This document shows positions 16,593-25,440 of a stretch of DNA of 46,409 nucleotides, one piece after another; the first letter of the stretch is position 1, and the number at the start of each line of letters is the position of its first letter. The notes under the pieces were generated by a model, which was not told the DNA's origin, did not search any database, and saw only the letters and a list, made by a program, of their open reading frames with translations. This DNA is from Methanomassiliicoccales archaeon. GTDB taxonomy: Archaea; Thermoplasmatota; Thermoplasmata; RBG-16-68-12; SOIM01. A program made the position numbers and the translations under genes. The stretch lies in NCBI GenBank assembly GCA_004377185.1, contig SOIM01000019.1:1-46409 (forward strand), in the 5' to 3' direction.

Positions 16593-18482
16593 GTGCCTGC
16601 TGTTCGGCTTGGAAGGCTTCTGCTACGCTGGTGCAGGAAGTGCAACCTGCCAGTTCTGGAACAAAAACGATGCAGTGCTTGTTCCGAACCTACCGTTGAG
16701 GTCAAGATAACTCCTCCCGGGGACGTGAGGCCTGCGTTCAAGGCCGATATCGAAATCCTGAGAGATACTATTGATGGACAATTCGGAAAAGGCAAGGGAA
16801 AGCTCCTGATCCCGGACCATAAGACGATTGTTCTGAACAAAGCACCGCACTTGGATCGCATGGACGAGGTCATACTGGATGGGCAGGTTCTAGGGTCGCT
16901 CAGGTATGACCCCGGCAGAGGCTATATTTTCATCTTGAGGATGGAAGGTGGAAGGCGGTTAGCACAAGGATTGAGGAAGGGCTTTGTTGTCGTGCATCAG
17001 GGAGCTGTTGACTCCATCTCCAAGAAGGCAAGCGCGATGGTTCCCGGAATAGCGAAAGCTTCACCTAGCATCAAGAAAGGGGACGAGGTGGTCGTTCTCA
17101 CCGAGGATGGAGAGGCGATTGCCGTAGGCATTGCCAGGATGTCGGGAAAAGAGATGATGAAGAAAAAGAAAGGCCCTGGAACGAAGACACGCTGGGCCTC
17201 CACTCCCTGTCCCCGAGACATACTTCCAGGCGGACAGACATGGGAAGAAGCTGTTGCCGCGAACCAGGACACACTGTCCAAGGTCACCAAGAAGGCTGTC
17301 AGTTTCATTAAGAGAACCGTTGACAAGTACGACGTGCCCATGGCAGTCTCTTTCAGCGGAGGCAAAGACAGTCTTGCCACCCTACTTCTGGTTCTTGAGG
17401 CCGATTTCAAACCCGACATACTCTTCATCGACACGGGCCTTGAATTCGAGGAAACAGTTGAGCACGTCAAGGCGGTCTCGAAGGAGTTCGGTCTTCCGCT
17501 CGTTCAGGAAAGGGCTGGAGAATCATTCTGGGAGAACCTCGAAAGATTCGGTCCTCCGGCAAAAGATTACAGGTGGTGTTGCAAGATCTGCAAGCTCGGA
17601 CCGGCAACCCGCGTAATCAAGGAGAAGTACCCGGACGGAGTCCTGTCCTTCATCGGTCAGAGGAGGTATGAGTCCGCGCAGAGGGCCGCCAAGAAGAGCG
17701 TATGGAAGAATCCCTGGGTTCCGTTGCAGATAGGTGCGTCCCCGATACAGAACTGGACATCCTTGCACGTCTGGCTATACCTATTCAAGAGCGGAGTGGA
17801 GTACAATCCGTTGTATGAAAGGGGATTGGAGAGAATAGGCTGTTGGTTGTGCCCTTCTTCCGATTTGGCAGAAATCGAGGCTGTGAGGTCAGAGATAGAC
17901 GATTACGAAAGATGGCAGGACTTCCTGTACAAGTACGCAGAGAAGTCAGGTTGGAGCAAGAAATGGGTGAGCTACGGAGGTTGGAGATGGAAACTCCCGC
18001 CCGAACCTATGAAGGAACTTCTAGGCGAGAGAAAGAAGAGAATGGAGCCCGCGGAAGATCCGTACGAGTTCCATCTTGCCGAAGGATATGGTCCCTGTGT
18101 GATGGGATTGAGCGCCGAGGGGATATTCACCTCATCACTGAACATAGACCGAATGCGGGTCTTCCTGAATCTGGTCGGAGAGGTCCAGTACGACGATGTT
18201 GTCCGGGCGTGCCTGACGGAGAGGGTCACGGTATTCGAAGAGGGAGTTGCCATCATAAAGGCGAAGGATGAGGAAGAACTTCACGAGACTTCCAGGATCC
18301 TTGAGAGGATAGCGAGAAAGGCACACGGGTGTGTCGGGTGTGGAACCTGCTTGGGGCAGTGTCCCACAGGGGCGATATACCTTGAAGAGGTGGCATTCAT
18401 AGACGAGGAGAAATGTGAGCACTGCGGTTCGTGCATCGGCCCCTGTCCAGCCGCCGACTTCACTGGAGAATTCTCATTCTAG
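16593..18482 (+). CDS. PUA / PAPS-reductase-like / ferredoxin fusion protein
   Basis: A 629-aa archaeal protein often annotated as phosphoadenosine phosphosulfate reductase. Its order is: a zinc ribbon (C14, C17, C27, C30), a PUA-like RNA-binding domain at about 60-180, an ATP-pyrophosphatase-type domain with the PP-loop SGGKDS at 255-260 and a WCCKICKLGP cysteine cluster, and two 4Fe-4S ferredoxin motifs near residue 579 (CVGCGTCLGQCP) and 607 (CEHCGSCIGPCP). PUA plus PP-loop plus ferredoxin fits sulfur transfer to an RNA or other acceptor better than assimilatory sulfate reduction, but that is inference. The GTG at 16593 is preferred because homologues begin near the VRLGRLLLRWC segment and a TATA box sits 27 bases upstream. 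The 3' end overlaps the converging Trm1 gene by 4 bases. Confidence 0.88.
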   Translation: MPAVRLGRLLLRWCRKCNLPVLEQKRCSACSEPTVEVKITPPGDVRPAFKADIEILRDTIDGQFGKGKGKLLIPDHKTIVLNKAPHLDRMDEVILDGQVLGSLRYDPGRGYIFILRMEGGRRLAQGLRKGFVVVHQGAVDSISKKASAMVPGIAKASPSIKKGDEVVVLTEDGEAIAVGIARMSGKEMMKKKKGPGTKTRWASTPCPRDILPGGQTWEEAVAANQDTLSKVTKKAVSFIKRTVDKYDVPMAVSFSGGKDSLATLLLVLEADFKPDILFIDTGLEFEETVEHVKAVSKEFGLPLVQERAGESFWENLERFGPPAKDYRWCCKICKLGPATRVIKEKYPDGVLSFIGQRRYESAQRAAKKSVWKNPWVPLQIGASPIQNWTSLHVWLYLFKSGVEYNPLYERGLERIGCWLCPSSDLAEIEAVRSEIDDYERWQDFLYKYAEKSGWSKKWVSYGGWRWKLPPEPMKELLGERKKRMEPAEDPYEFHLAEGYGPCVMGLSAEGIFTSSLNIDRMRVFLNLVGEVQYDDVVRACLTERVTVFEEGVAIIKAKDEEELHETSRILERIARKAHGCVGCGTCLGQCPTGAIYLEEVAFIDEEKCEHCGSCIGPCPAADFTGEFSF

Positions 18483-19591
18483 TTCTTTTTGAAGAGCCTC
18501 TGTATTCGTTCGATTGGAGCGTCGGTGCGGAAGCCCTTCGGGTCGAAGTGTGTTGCGGAGGCCTCATATCCGTCATCCTTCAGTCCCTCTATTATCCAAA
18601 CCAATCGTGGCGTATGGACCTTCAATCTTGATGCGATTTCGTCCGATGAATAGAATGGGTACACTATTTGAGATTCTGATTTCAGCAGTTCCAGGATTCT
18701 CGATGTTCCAGCGGACATGTAGTATCTAGGCCTCAGGTCTTTCAAGAAACTTGGATCCCAGAGGTTGTCGATCCAAAGAGGACCAGCGATTACGCGTCCT
18801 TCCTTCTTCTCCCTTTCCATCAGTGTTTCTTGTTTGGAAGGGTCTCTGGAAAGGTAGCCCACTTTCTTGAGACAATTGTCGGTTGCCTTCTGGCCATGCT
18901 CCAGTTTCAAATATGTTCTATAATAGTGGTCGGTTGAATGTGAGAGAATAGGTTGGATGCCCAGCTCGTGGTTTGCAGCAGTCCTAGCGCAATACCCAAC
19001 GAGGATTCTAAGCCCTATCTCATGCTGGGTCTTGCTTCGGAGGGGCGTGGCCCCGTACTTCCTGACGCATGCCTTCGGGAAGCTCCCTGCTAGCGCCGCT
19101 GTATCAGTGGCAGTCACGGCCAGGACTCCCCCCTCTTTCACTCCTCTCAAGGCATTGTCTAGAAAAGGGACTGGGGTTCCGTAGGGGTCCACGTCAACAT
19201 AATCGAATTCCTCCGCACTCAGGAGAGCGTTGAGGTCCTCTTGCCCTGCCTCGGCGTTCTGCAGGTCGTTTCTTTTGATGTTGCGCATCATCAACTCGTA
19301 ACTGGGCTCGTTCCAGTCGTTCAACAAGACCGAGAACTCCCTCTTCACCTCCAGGGCAAACCTTATTCCTCTGATCCCTGTCCCGGCGAGACCATCCAGA
19401 ACCATGTTCTTCCCACCTGGGAGGCATTTCTGAAGCACAAGAACGGATATATCCCGATTGATTTCCATAACTGGATTGTAGAAAGGAATCCCTTCCTTCT
19501 TACCTGGACCTTTGCCCCTCACCGTCTTTGGGACCAGAATTCTTGCCCTGCCCTCCACAATCTCCTCAACTTCAAAACCAAGATCTACCAT
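18479..19591 (-). CDS. trm1: tRNA (guanine(26)-N(2))-dimethyltransferase Trm1
   Basis: This 370-aa protein is the S-adenosylmethionine-dependent enzyme that methylates G26 of tRNA. The N-terminal Rossmann domain has the SAM motif LDGLAGTGIRGIRFA and the signature DVDPYGTPVPFLDNA. The C-terminal half carries the family's characteristic KYGATPLRSKTQHE and STDHYYRTYLK segments. The length is normal for archaeal Trm1. It is downstream of, and overlaps by 7 bases, the THEP1-like NTPase gene, so the two are cotranscribed. The tail overlaps the converging PAPS-reductase-like gene by 4 bases. Confidence 0.96.
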   Translation of the reverse strand: MVDLGFEVEEIVEGRARILVPKTVRGKGPGKKEGIPFYNPVMEINRDISVLVLQKCLPGGKNMVLDGLAGTGIRGIRFALEVKREFSVLLNDWNEPSYELMMRNIKRNDLQNAEAGQEDLNALLSAEEFDYVDVDPYGTPVPFLDNALRGVKEGGVLAVTATDTAALAGSFPKACVRKYGATPLRSKTQHEIGLRILVGYCARTAANHELGIQPILSHSTDHYYRTYLKLEHGQKATDNCLKKVGYLSRDPSKQETLMEREKKEGRVIAGPLWIDNLWDPSFLKDLRPRYYMSAGTSRILELLKSESQIVYPFYSSDEIASRLKVHTPRLVWIIEGLKDDGYEASATHFDPKGFRTDAPIERIQRLFKKN

Positions 19592-20130
19592 ATCTCGCCC
19601 TGCATTATCTTGACTATCTTATATGGTAGGAGGTCCCGGTTCACCGGGGTGACCTCGAGGATCCGAACATCGTCCCTTCTCCTGATATCCTGAAGCAAGG
19701 GATTCCGGGACTTCTTGTGCAGAGTGAGAATGAGCGGCTTGTCCACTTCAAGCGCTTCCTTGACCGCGTCAATAAAGGATTCACATTCGATCTCCATCTT
19801 CCCCACTTCGTCTATGACAATCACATCGGCGTTTGCGGACGCATCTCTCAGAGCCTTCACTCCCACATCTTCAAGTGCCGACAAATCAACCCCGTACTTG
19901 CCGACCATGATCTTTGAGTCCAGATTCGCGTGGGCCAGTATCTTCTTCTTCTTGGATGCCCAATCCATTATGTAGAATCCGACCCTTCTGTCATCCTCCA
20001 TTATGGGTTCGGTTATCATCCCTCCGACTGTCAGTTCTTTTCCTTCAAGCATCTCGATTACTTTCAAGAGAGCATATGTCTTCCCAGCATTGGGCAGACC
20101 TGTGATGCCAATCTTTATCGCTTCTCCCAT
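19585..20130 (-). CDS. THEP1-type nucleoside-triphosphatase
   Basis: A 181-aa P-loop NTPase of the archaeal/thermophile THEP1 (DUF265) family, which hydrolyses ATP, GTP and other NTPs in vitro; the cellular role is unsettled. The Walker A motif is GLPNAGKT near the N-terminus and the Walker B region is VIVIDEVGKMEIE. The ATG at 20130 is chosen because it begins MGEAIKIGITG next to the P-loop and lies about 35 bases after a TATA-like box; a longer in-frame reading to 20187 crosses that promoter. It is the first gene of a probable two-gene unit with trm1. Confidence 0.9.
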   Translation of the reverse strand: MGEAIKIGITGLPNAGKTYALLKVIEMLEGKELTVGGMITEPIMEDDRRVGFYIMDWASKKKKILAHANLDSKIMVGKYGVDLSALEDVGVKALRDASANADVIVIDEVGKMEIECESFIDAVKEALEVDKPLILTLHKKSRNPLLQDIRRRDDVRILEVTPVNRDLLPYKIVKIMQGEIW

Positions 20131-20160
20131 GGTAGGCTCCGAACGCCAAGGTGTATTGAT

Positions 20161-20178
20161 TTTGAAATATAAAAATAC
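20161..20178. promoter_or_regulatory. A/T-rich divergent promoter between THEP1 and DUF1286-like genes
   Basis: The tract GAAATATAAAAATACG reads as a TATA box on both strands: CGTATTTTTATATTTC on the minus strand for the THEP1 gene, and AAATATAAAAATAC on the plus strand, with predicted transcription from about 20195-20205. It is the only clear promoter in the 190-base divergent gap. Confidence 0.45.
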
Positions 20179-20207
20179 GATTGCCACAGGCGGTGATTGT
20201 TAACTGA

Positions 20208-20282
20208 ATGGACTGGTGGTTCACGCGGAAGGGTTCTCACGCCCCATCTGGCGTCATTTTGCTATTTCTACCCTACCTGTAG
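20208..20282 (+). CDS. Possible 24-residue small membrane peptide or leader ORF
   Basis: ATG at 20208 opens a 24-codon frame that begins MDWWFTRKGSHAPSG and ends in a hydrophobic run (VILLFLPYL). A GGTGAT element ends 10 bases before the ATG, and the ORF sits just after the predicted plus-strand transcription start. It is in a different frame from the DUF1286-like gene at 20321 and stops before it. It could be a translated leader, a tiny membrane protein or chance. Confidence 0.3.
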   Translation: MDWWFTRKGSHAPSGVILLFLPYL

Positions 20283-20320
20283 TCCGCAGGAATAAGAGCT
20301 GACAGGGAACGGTATTTCCC

Positions 20321-20848
20321 GTGGTCTATCTGCTGGCTCATTGCTTGTCCGCAATGGCCTTTCAATCGGCGATGAACCCATCGTTCGGTCTGAACTCTCT
20401 CTCGGAAACCAGTTTCTTGGCTGGTATAGTCTCGATGTTCATAGATCTTGACAGAGATTGTTACAATGGCAAAAGAACGCCTCTCCTGCATTCCGCCTTG
20501 TTCGGTGCAATATGGTGCCTTGTGGCTGAAAGTGCCATCCTTTGTGCCGCTGTGTCCGGTTTGATGCCCATGAGCCAGGTTCTTCCCCTGGTTGCAGTCT
20601 TCCCAGCAGCTTTCGCTTCCCATCTTCTTGCAGATGCCTTCACAGAAGAAGGTGTCTACCTACTGCCCCGGTGTGCGCGGTTTCCAGAATGGTTCCGAAG
20701 AAAACATGACCCAGAGAATTCATGGGTGAAATGGAAAAAAGTCTCGCTTCCAGGAAAAAGAAGAAATGATGATCCCATACTCAATTTCTGCGTGAGCTTC
20801 GTGTCGTTGGTTGCTCTCATTGTTCTGTTAGCTTTGACCCCCCTCTAG
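20321..20848 (+). CDS. DUF1286-like / YdjM-like integral membrane protein, predicted metal-dependent hydrolase fold
   Basis: The 175-aa protein has three or four hydrophobic segments and scattered polar residues typical of the YdjM/DUF1286 membrane hydrolase-like group: DLDRD, RTPLLHS and SHLLADAFTEEG. These His/Asp residues could bind metal at the membrane face. The activity is not established. The start is a GTG directly after a short inverted repeat (GGGAA at 20305-20309, TTCCC at 20316-20320); an in-frame stop at 20300 prevents a much longer N-terminus. The 3' end overlaps the converging nadM by 21 bases. Family assignment is moderate. Confidence 0.72.
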   Translation: MVYLLAHCLSAMAFQSAMNPSFGLNSLSETSFLAGIVSMFIDLDRDCYNGKRTPLLHSALFGAIWCLVAESAILCAAVSGLMPMSQVLPLVAVFPAAFASHLLADAFTEEGVYLLPRCARFPEWFRRKHDPENSWVKWKKVSLPGKRRNDDPILNFCVSFVSLVALIVLLALTPL

Positions 20849-21376
20849 CTCATTTGTCTCCTCTATTCTCCGTATCCCGTCTATTTCCTTGATGTAATCC
20901 GCCACCGCCTTGGGGACAAGCTGCTCCCAATCCTCTCCAGACGCAATTCGTCTTCTCACTTCCGTGCCAGAATACTCCTCTCTCCTCTCAAGGGGAAGCT
21001 CCCTCACTTCGTACCCCTTCTCTCGAAAGAGCCGGATGGTCAATGGGTCATTTGAAAAGACCACATCAAACTCCGGAAGGATGGATTCCACATGCGGGAC
21101 CCATTTGGAATGTGTCCCCACGTCCTCAATGGCTATGATGTCATAGGAATGGATATGCTCCTCCTCAAGGGCCCTTCCTATCATGTTTTGTCTCTCGCTG
21201 GATGCATAGGGGTTCCTAGGTGCGTGACTGTACTGGGCACTTCCGATGCCTATGATTATACTATCAAAATCCTCCAATATCCTTCGGACCATGAAAAGGT
21301 GACCCTTGTGAAAGGGCTGGAACCTCCCGACAAGCAGTGCCGGAAGCCTGGCACTCCCCTCCTTCTCGGCCAACAA
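20828..21376 (-). CDS. nadM: Nicotinamide-nucleotide adenylyltransferase (archaeal NadM)
   Basis: A 182-aa nucleotidyltransferase that condenses NMN and ATP to NAD+ and pyrophosphate. GRFQPFHKGH (17-26) contains the HxGH ATP-binding motif, and SGTEVRRRI near the C-terminus corresponds to the second nucleotide-binding motif of this superfamily. The length matches archaeal NadM. Translation probably starts at TTG 21376 (or the next TTG), preceded by GGAGGG. It lies nine bases after the stop of lonB on the same strand, which suggests readthrough from that gene. It overlaps the converging DUF1286-like gene. Confidence 0.95.
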   Translation of the reverse strand: MLAEKEGSARLPALLVGRFQPFHKGHLFMVRRILEDFDSIIIGIGSAQYSHAPRNPYASSERQNMIGRALEEEHIHSYDIIAIEDVGTHSKWVPHVESILPEFDVVFSNDPLTIRLFREKGYEVRELPLERREEYSGTEVRRRIASGEDWEQLVPKAVADYIKEIDGIRRIEETNELEGGQS

Positions 21377-21385
21377 ATCCCTCCA

Positions 21386-23401
21386 CTATTGGGGAACCGC
21401 CCTGTCCGTTATAGGTGTGGGCCTTTTCGCCACCAGGGAAGAGAGCTTCTTGAGAAGGCTTTCCTTCTTGGATGATCCTACGAGAGCTTGACCGAGAACA
21501 TCCTGGAGGGTGTCCACAGGGATTATTTCAACCTTCTTCACATACTTGTCTTCTATCAGAACGTCCTTCAGGTTGGCTGTCGGGATAAGAACCTTCTTTA
21601 TTCCCATCTCACAGGCGGCCTCGATCTTGGCCGTTATCCCTCCGACCGGTAGGACCTGGCCTCGGACGCTGAGGCTTCCGGTCATGGCAACTGACTGATC
21701 CACCTCGACATCCTCCAAGGCACTGATGACGGCCGTAGCCACACTTATGCTGGCGCTATCGCCCTCCGTCCCTTCTTTGCTCCCAACGAACTGAACGTGG
21801 ATATCGTGATTGCTGATGTCCTCTCCTGTGTATTTCTTGATGAGGGCCGAGACGTTCTCCACAGCTTCCTTTGCTATCTCACCCAGTCTTCCCGTTGCTA
21901 TTATCCTGCCACCCTGTTTGGTCTGAGCGGGGGTGATCTCGGCCATGATGGGGAGCACCGTCCCGCTGTACTCGCTCATGCTGCTGTCGCCTATCAGAAC
22001 TGCCAGTCCGTTCACGGTCCCCACAATCGATCCTTCCGTCACGAAGGTCCTGTAGTCTCTGGATCTCTCAATGAACCGGTCTGCCACCTGCTGTTCGAGG
22101 GATCTTGCAATTGTCTTTGCCTTTAGGACATCTTGTGCCCTGACCGTGCTTCTCCCGACCTCCTGCGCTATGTCACCGGCCACTCTGACCAGTCCACCTA
22201 GCTCCCTCAATCTCAGGGTCAGCTGGCCTTTTCTTCCCGACCTGCGCCTGGCCTCCTTCATTATTACGGCCACTGCCTTCTTGTCGAAGTGCGGGATTTT
22301 CTTGTCCTTGGCAACCTCCTGAGCGATGAATCTGACAAGCTTCCTTCTGTTCTCCTCGGTATCTGGCATAGTCTGGTTCATGTAAATCTCATAGCCATAT
22401 CCTCTGATTCTGGACCGCAGGGCAGGATGCATTCCGCCGTGACGGATTCCGTGTTCATCGACTACGCCGTATATCGAATCCAGGTTCCCAGCGGCCACCA
22501 GGACGAAATCGCAGGGCACTGGCTCGGTCTTCACCATGGCTCCAGAGCTCCTCTCGCTCTGTCCGACTATGCTGAACTTCCTCTCTTGGAGGGCGGTGAG
22601 TAGGCTTTGCTGGCTCTCAAGTCTTAGGATGTTTATCTCATCAACGAAAAGAACCCCTTTGTGGGCCTTGTGGATCGCTCCGCTGTCCACTCTCTCGTGA
22701 GCTGGCGTCTCCAACCCACCGGACTGGAACGGGTCGTGCCTCACATCCCCAAGAAGAGCGCCAGCGTGAGCACCGGTGGCATCGATGAAGGGTGGCATTT
22801 CATCCTCTTCGTGAGTTACCAGAATCTTCGGTATCAAAAGGCTTTCCTGCCTGTGGCCAGTGTACCGAGTGAAGACGAAAATGATTACCGCGATGAGTAT
22901 CCCAAGAAGGAGTATCATGGGGTCAAAGACTAATCCCTCCGGAGTCCATCTGAAAGAAAGGAAAAGCGCCAGAAGCACCACCATGAAGATTATGGTCATC
23001 ATTACGCTGGCTTTCTTCTCCTTATGCTGCATCGCTTCGGATTTCTGGGCGTTCACGATTTCCTTTCCCTTGCCAGCGGGGATTACGCGTATTCTCGGTA
23101 CATTGGGGTCCTCTGGATTGTGGTAGCATATGATGTCCTGAAGTTCCCCTTTCGGCAGGAGTTCAGCCATGGCGTTCGCAAGCATGGACTTGCCTGTGCC
23201 AGGGTCCCCGATCAACATGACGTGCCTTTGCTGCTCAGCGGCCTTCCTTACGACCTCAACTCCCTCTTCCTGGCCAATGACCTGTTCCACAAGCTTTCTT
23301 GGTATCTCGATGTTCTCCGTGGTCTTGAAATCCTGACCTTTTACCCACTCCTCGATGATGGGCAGTTCGCTGTCCTTTCCTGTCTCAGAATCCTCTGGCA
23401 T
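21386..23401 (-). CDS. lonB: Archaeal membrane-bound ATP-dependent protease LonB
   Basis: This 671-aa protease degrades unfolded or regulatory proteins at the inner face of the membrane. The AAA+ domain has Walker A GDPGTGKS (65-72) and Walker [10 protein letters not shown]. Two TM helices (about 131-150 and 161-178) are inserted between Walker A and B, the hallmark of archaeal LonB. The C-terminal protease domain has the Ser-Lys dyad at S549 ([10 protein letters not shown]) and K592 ([10 protein letters not shown]). It has its own TATA box and a GGGGAG element before the ATG, and is followed by nadM. Confidence 0.97.
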   Translation of the reverse strand: MPEDSETGKDSELPIIEEWVKGQDFKTTENIEIPRKLVEQVIGQEEGVEVVRKAAEQQRHVMLIGDPGTGKSMLANAMAELLPKGELQDIICYHNPEDPNVPRIRVIPAGKGKEIVNAQKSEAMQHKEKKASVMMTIIFMVVLLALFLSFRWTPEGLVFDPMILLLGILIAVIIFVFTRYTGHRQESLLIPKILVTHEEDEMPPFIDATGAHAGALLGDVRHDPFQSGGLETPAHERVDSGAIHKAHKGVLFVDEINILRLESQQSLLTALQERKFSIVGQSERSSGAMVKTEPVPCDFVLVAAGNLDSIYGVVDEHGIRHGGMHPALRSRIRGYGYEIYMNQTMPDTEENRRKLVRFIAQEVAKDKKIPHFDKKAVAVIMKEARRRSGRKGQLTLRLRELGGLVRVAGDIAQEVGRSTVRAQDVLKAKTIARSLEQQVADRFIERSRDYRTFVTEGSIVGTVNGLAVLIGDSSMSEYSGTVLPIMAEITPAQTKQGGRIIATGRLGEIAKEAVENVSALIKKYTGEDISNHDIHVQFVGSKEGTEGDSASISVATAVISALEDVEVDQSVAMTGSLSVRGQVLPVGGITAKIEAACEMGIKKVLIPTANLKDVLIEDKYVKKVEIIPVDTLQDVLGQALVGSSKKESLLKKLSSLVAKRPTPITDRAVPQ

Positions 23402-23430
23402 GGGTTATTTTCTCCCCGTTAACGTATTGC

Positions 23431-23443
23431 GGATTTAATAAAC
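23431..23443 (-). promoter_or_regulatory. TATA-like promoter of lonB
   Basis: The minus strand reads GTTTATTAAATCC about 36 bases before the lonB ATG (23401). Transcription would begin near 23410 with a short leader carrying GGGGAG. It lies in the gap after the first small GTPase gene and shows that lonB is not dependent on the GTPase transcripts. Confidence 0.45.
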
Positions 23444-23456
23444 TGTCTCAACCCTA

Positions 23457-24104
23457 TTAAACTTTTCTTGCAACCTTTAGAGGCTGTTGACTGGTCATCG
23501 CTGGAAACTGCTTTTCCCACACACTGGAAGGTGTCACCCTTTTGTCCACGACCGCACGGGCCATCTCTATGAAGGCGTTCTCGACATTTTCTCCAGTCTT
23601 CGCGCTGGTCAGAAGATATCTGGATTCGTAGAAGCCACTGATTCCCTTGACGTCAGTCTCGCTGAATTGCATTTCGTGTGTCAGATCGATTTTGTTTGCC
23701 AGGACTTGTGTTGGGATTCTTCCGGAAACCCTGGAGACTGCCTCTATCCAGCTTCGCAGGTCCGTGAGTGTTTCCTTCCTGGTCACGTCACAAACCGCCA
23801 TAATGCCTTGGGCTCCTTGGAAATAAGCCTCTCTCAGAAGGTCTCGGAAGCCCTTGTCACCCATTATGTCCCAGATTACCAGATTCACTTGAACGTTCCC
23901 AAGCGAATCGTGTTTGATCTCAACATTCTTCTTCGTCACTTTTGCTCCCATTGTTGCAATGTAGTCATCGCTGAACTCATCCAGGACGTATCTCCGGATG
24001 AGGCTTGTCTTGCCCACGGCCTGTTCTCCCACAAGGCATATCTTTGCTTTCATACGTTTGGCCGCAACTCTGCTGTTGCCACCTGAAACGCCCTGGCTCA
24101 CCAT
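23457..24104 (-). CDS. Ras/Rab-like small GTPase, copy 1
   Basis: A 215-aa small GTP-binding protein. The P-loop is GEQAVGKTS (26-34), switch I carries Thr51 in TMGAK, G3 is WDIMGDK (78-84), G4 is NKID and G5 is TSAKTG. Asp83 stands where Ras has the catalytic Gln61, so intrinsic hydrolysis should be weak or need an unusual activator. The C-terminus ends KVARKV with no cysteine, so eukaryotic-type prenylation is excluded. It has a 17-residue N-terminal extension relative to the domain. A TATA-like box (TTTTTATTC near 24136) places transcription just before the ATG at 24104, which supports the long start; MKAKICL at 24053 is the alternative. Last of four tandem paralogues. Confidence 0.93.
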   Translation of the reverse strand: MVSQGVSGGNSRVAAKRMKAKICLVGEQAVGKTSLIRRYVLDEFSDDYIATMGAKVTKKNVEIKHDSLGNVQVNLVIWDIMGDKGFRDLLREAYFQGAQGIMAVCDVTRKETLTDLRSWIEAVSRVSGRIPTQVLANKIDLTHEMQFSETDVKGISGFYESRYLLTSAKTGENVENAFIEMARAVVDKRVTPSSVWEKQFPAMTSQQPLKVARKV

Positions 24105-24202
24105 TCAGTTAAACAACCTTGGCTTGAATAAAAAGGATTTCCTCTCAATTATCCTGGTTGATAGTCTTCGCCAGATGCTTGCTCTGGACAGAAAAGTCCC
24201 GC

Positions 24203-24745
24203 CTAGTTCTTGGGCTTGTGTCCCAACATCCTCTTCGCCAAGTCGAGGAAGGCTCTGTTCACGTTGTTTCCAGTCTTTGCACTTGCCAGGAAGTGTGAGG
24301 AGTCGTAGCTTCCGGCCAAGGTGGAGAGGTCCACCTCTGTACAGGCCAGGTCCTCCAAATCTTCCTTGTTCCCCACGAAGGCGATGGGGACATCTCCAGT
24401 AATCAATCTGACCGCAGTGATCCAATCCTTCAGTCCCTCGAAGGTCTCCTCTCGGGTCAGGTCACAGACGGCTAGAATGCCCCCAGCTCCATCGAAATAG
24501 CTGTCCATCAGGAGTTCCCTGAAGCCCTTCTCTCCCATAATGTCCCATATGGTCGTGTTGACTTTGACATCTCCTCCTTCTGAATCGACTGTCATCTCTT
24601 TCTTGCAGATTTTCGCTCCCAGGGTGGAAACGTACCTATCGTCAAACTCGTTGTGAACATATCTACGGATGAGGCTCGTCTTGCCCACACACGAGTCCCC
24701 TATCAGGCATATCTTCGCCTTCAATACGTCCTCGCTCTCGGACAT
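24203..24745 (-). CDS. Ras/Rab-like small GTPase, copy 2
   Basis: 180 residues; a compact Ras-fold domain with P-loop GDSCVGKTS (16-24), switch I Thr41 in TLGAK, G3 WDIMGEK with Glu72 in the Gln61 position, G4 GNKEDL and G5 SAKTG. The C-terminus ends GHKPKN and lacks a lipidation cysteine. It is clearly a paralogue of its three neighbours but diverged along the whole length, so this is an old duplication. A perfect palindrome (24757-24771) lies 11 bases before the ATG. Effector and regulators are unknown; no roadblock/MglB-like gene lies beside it. Confidence 0.93.
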   Translation of the reverse strand: MSESEDVLKAKICLIGDSCVGKTSLIRRYVHNEFDDRYVSTLGAKICKKEMTVDSEGGDVKVNTTIWDIMGEKGFRELLMDSYFDGAGGILAVCDLTREETFEGLKDWITAVRLITGDVPIAFVGNKEDLEDLACTEVDLSTLAGSYDSSHFLASAKTGNNVNRAFLDLAKRMLGHKPKN

Positions 24746-24756
24746 GCTATCTCGCC

Positions 24757-24771
24757 TTCCAGTAACTGGAA
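24757..24771. promoter_or_regulatory. 15-base palindrome upstream of GTPase copy 2
   Basis: TTCCAGTAACTGGAA is a perfect 7+1+7 inverted repeat ending 11 bases before the start codon of GTPase copy 2. It could be an operator or an RNA hairpin in the leader. No similar copy was seen before the other GTPase genes. Confidence 0.35.
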
Positions 24772-24837
24772 AACCCTGTCATAATCGATCTAACTCTTTC
24801 GACAACATTATCGGGTTTGATGTGCCATATGCCCGTG

Positions 24838-25380
24838 TCATGTGGTTCTCTGGTCGACCATGGCTTCAGCCAAACCCTGAAAAGCTCCCTCCACGTCCTC
24901 CCCCGTCTTGGCGCTCGTCAAGTATGCACTCGATTGGTACTTCTTGCAGAGTCTGTTCAGGTCCTTTATCGTCAGTTGGGCTCTGTCCTCGAGATCCTTC
25001 TTGTTGCCGAGGATTACGACGGGAACTTCGCCCGTGACCCCATAGACCTGTTCCACCCAACCCTTCAGCTCCTTGAGGGTCTTCTTCCTTGTGAGGTCGC
25101 AGACCGCAATTACCCCGTTCGCTCCGTAGAAGAACGCTTCCTGCAATAGATCGGTAAAGCTCTTCTCCCCCATTATGTCCCAAATGGTCATGTTTATATG
25201 ATACTCCCTGTCCGCGTCAGACCGTTCAACCTTCAGCTTCTTCTTTGAGACCTTTGTCCCCAGGGTTCTGATGTACCGGTCATCGAATTCGTCCTGAACG
25301 AATCTTCTGACCAAGCTGGTCTTCCCTACGGCCCTCTCACCGACGAGGCACACTTTAAGCTTCATTCGATCCTTTTTCAA
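24838..25380 (-). CDS. Ras/Rab-like small GTPase, copy 3
   Basis: 180 residues with P-loop GERAVGKTS (14-22), switch I Thr39 in TLGTK, G3 WDIMGEK with Glu72 replacing the catalytic Gln, G4 GNKKDL and G5 TSAKTG. The C-terminus ends DQRTT with no cysteine. Two starts are possible: TTG at 25380, six bases after GAGGT, or ATG at 25365 after AGGA. The gap to copy 4 is only about 60 bases with no obvious TATA box, so copies 4 and 3 are probably cotranscribed. Confidence 0.93.
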   Translation of the reverse strand: MKKDRMKLKVCLVGERAVGKTSLVRRFVQDEFDDRYIRTLGTKVSKKKLKVERSDADREYHINMTIWDIMGEKSFTDLLQEAFFYGANGVIAVCDLTRKKTLKELKGWVEQVYGVTGEVPVVILGNKKDLEDRAQLTIKDLNRLCKKYQSSAYLTSAKTGEDVEGAFQGLAEAMVDQRTT

Positions 25381-25440
25381 AGCACGACCTCAGTTTGACT
25401 GTGCAGTGTCCGATGTGAAGGAAATCGGAGCCAGATTGGC

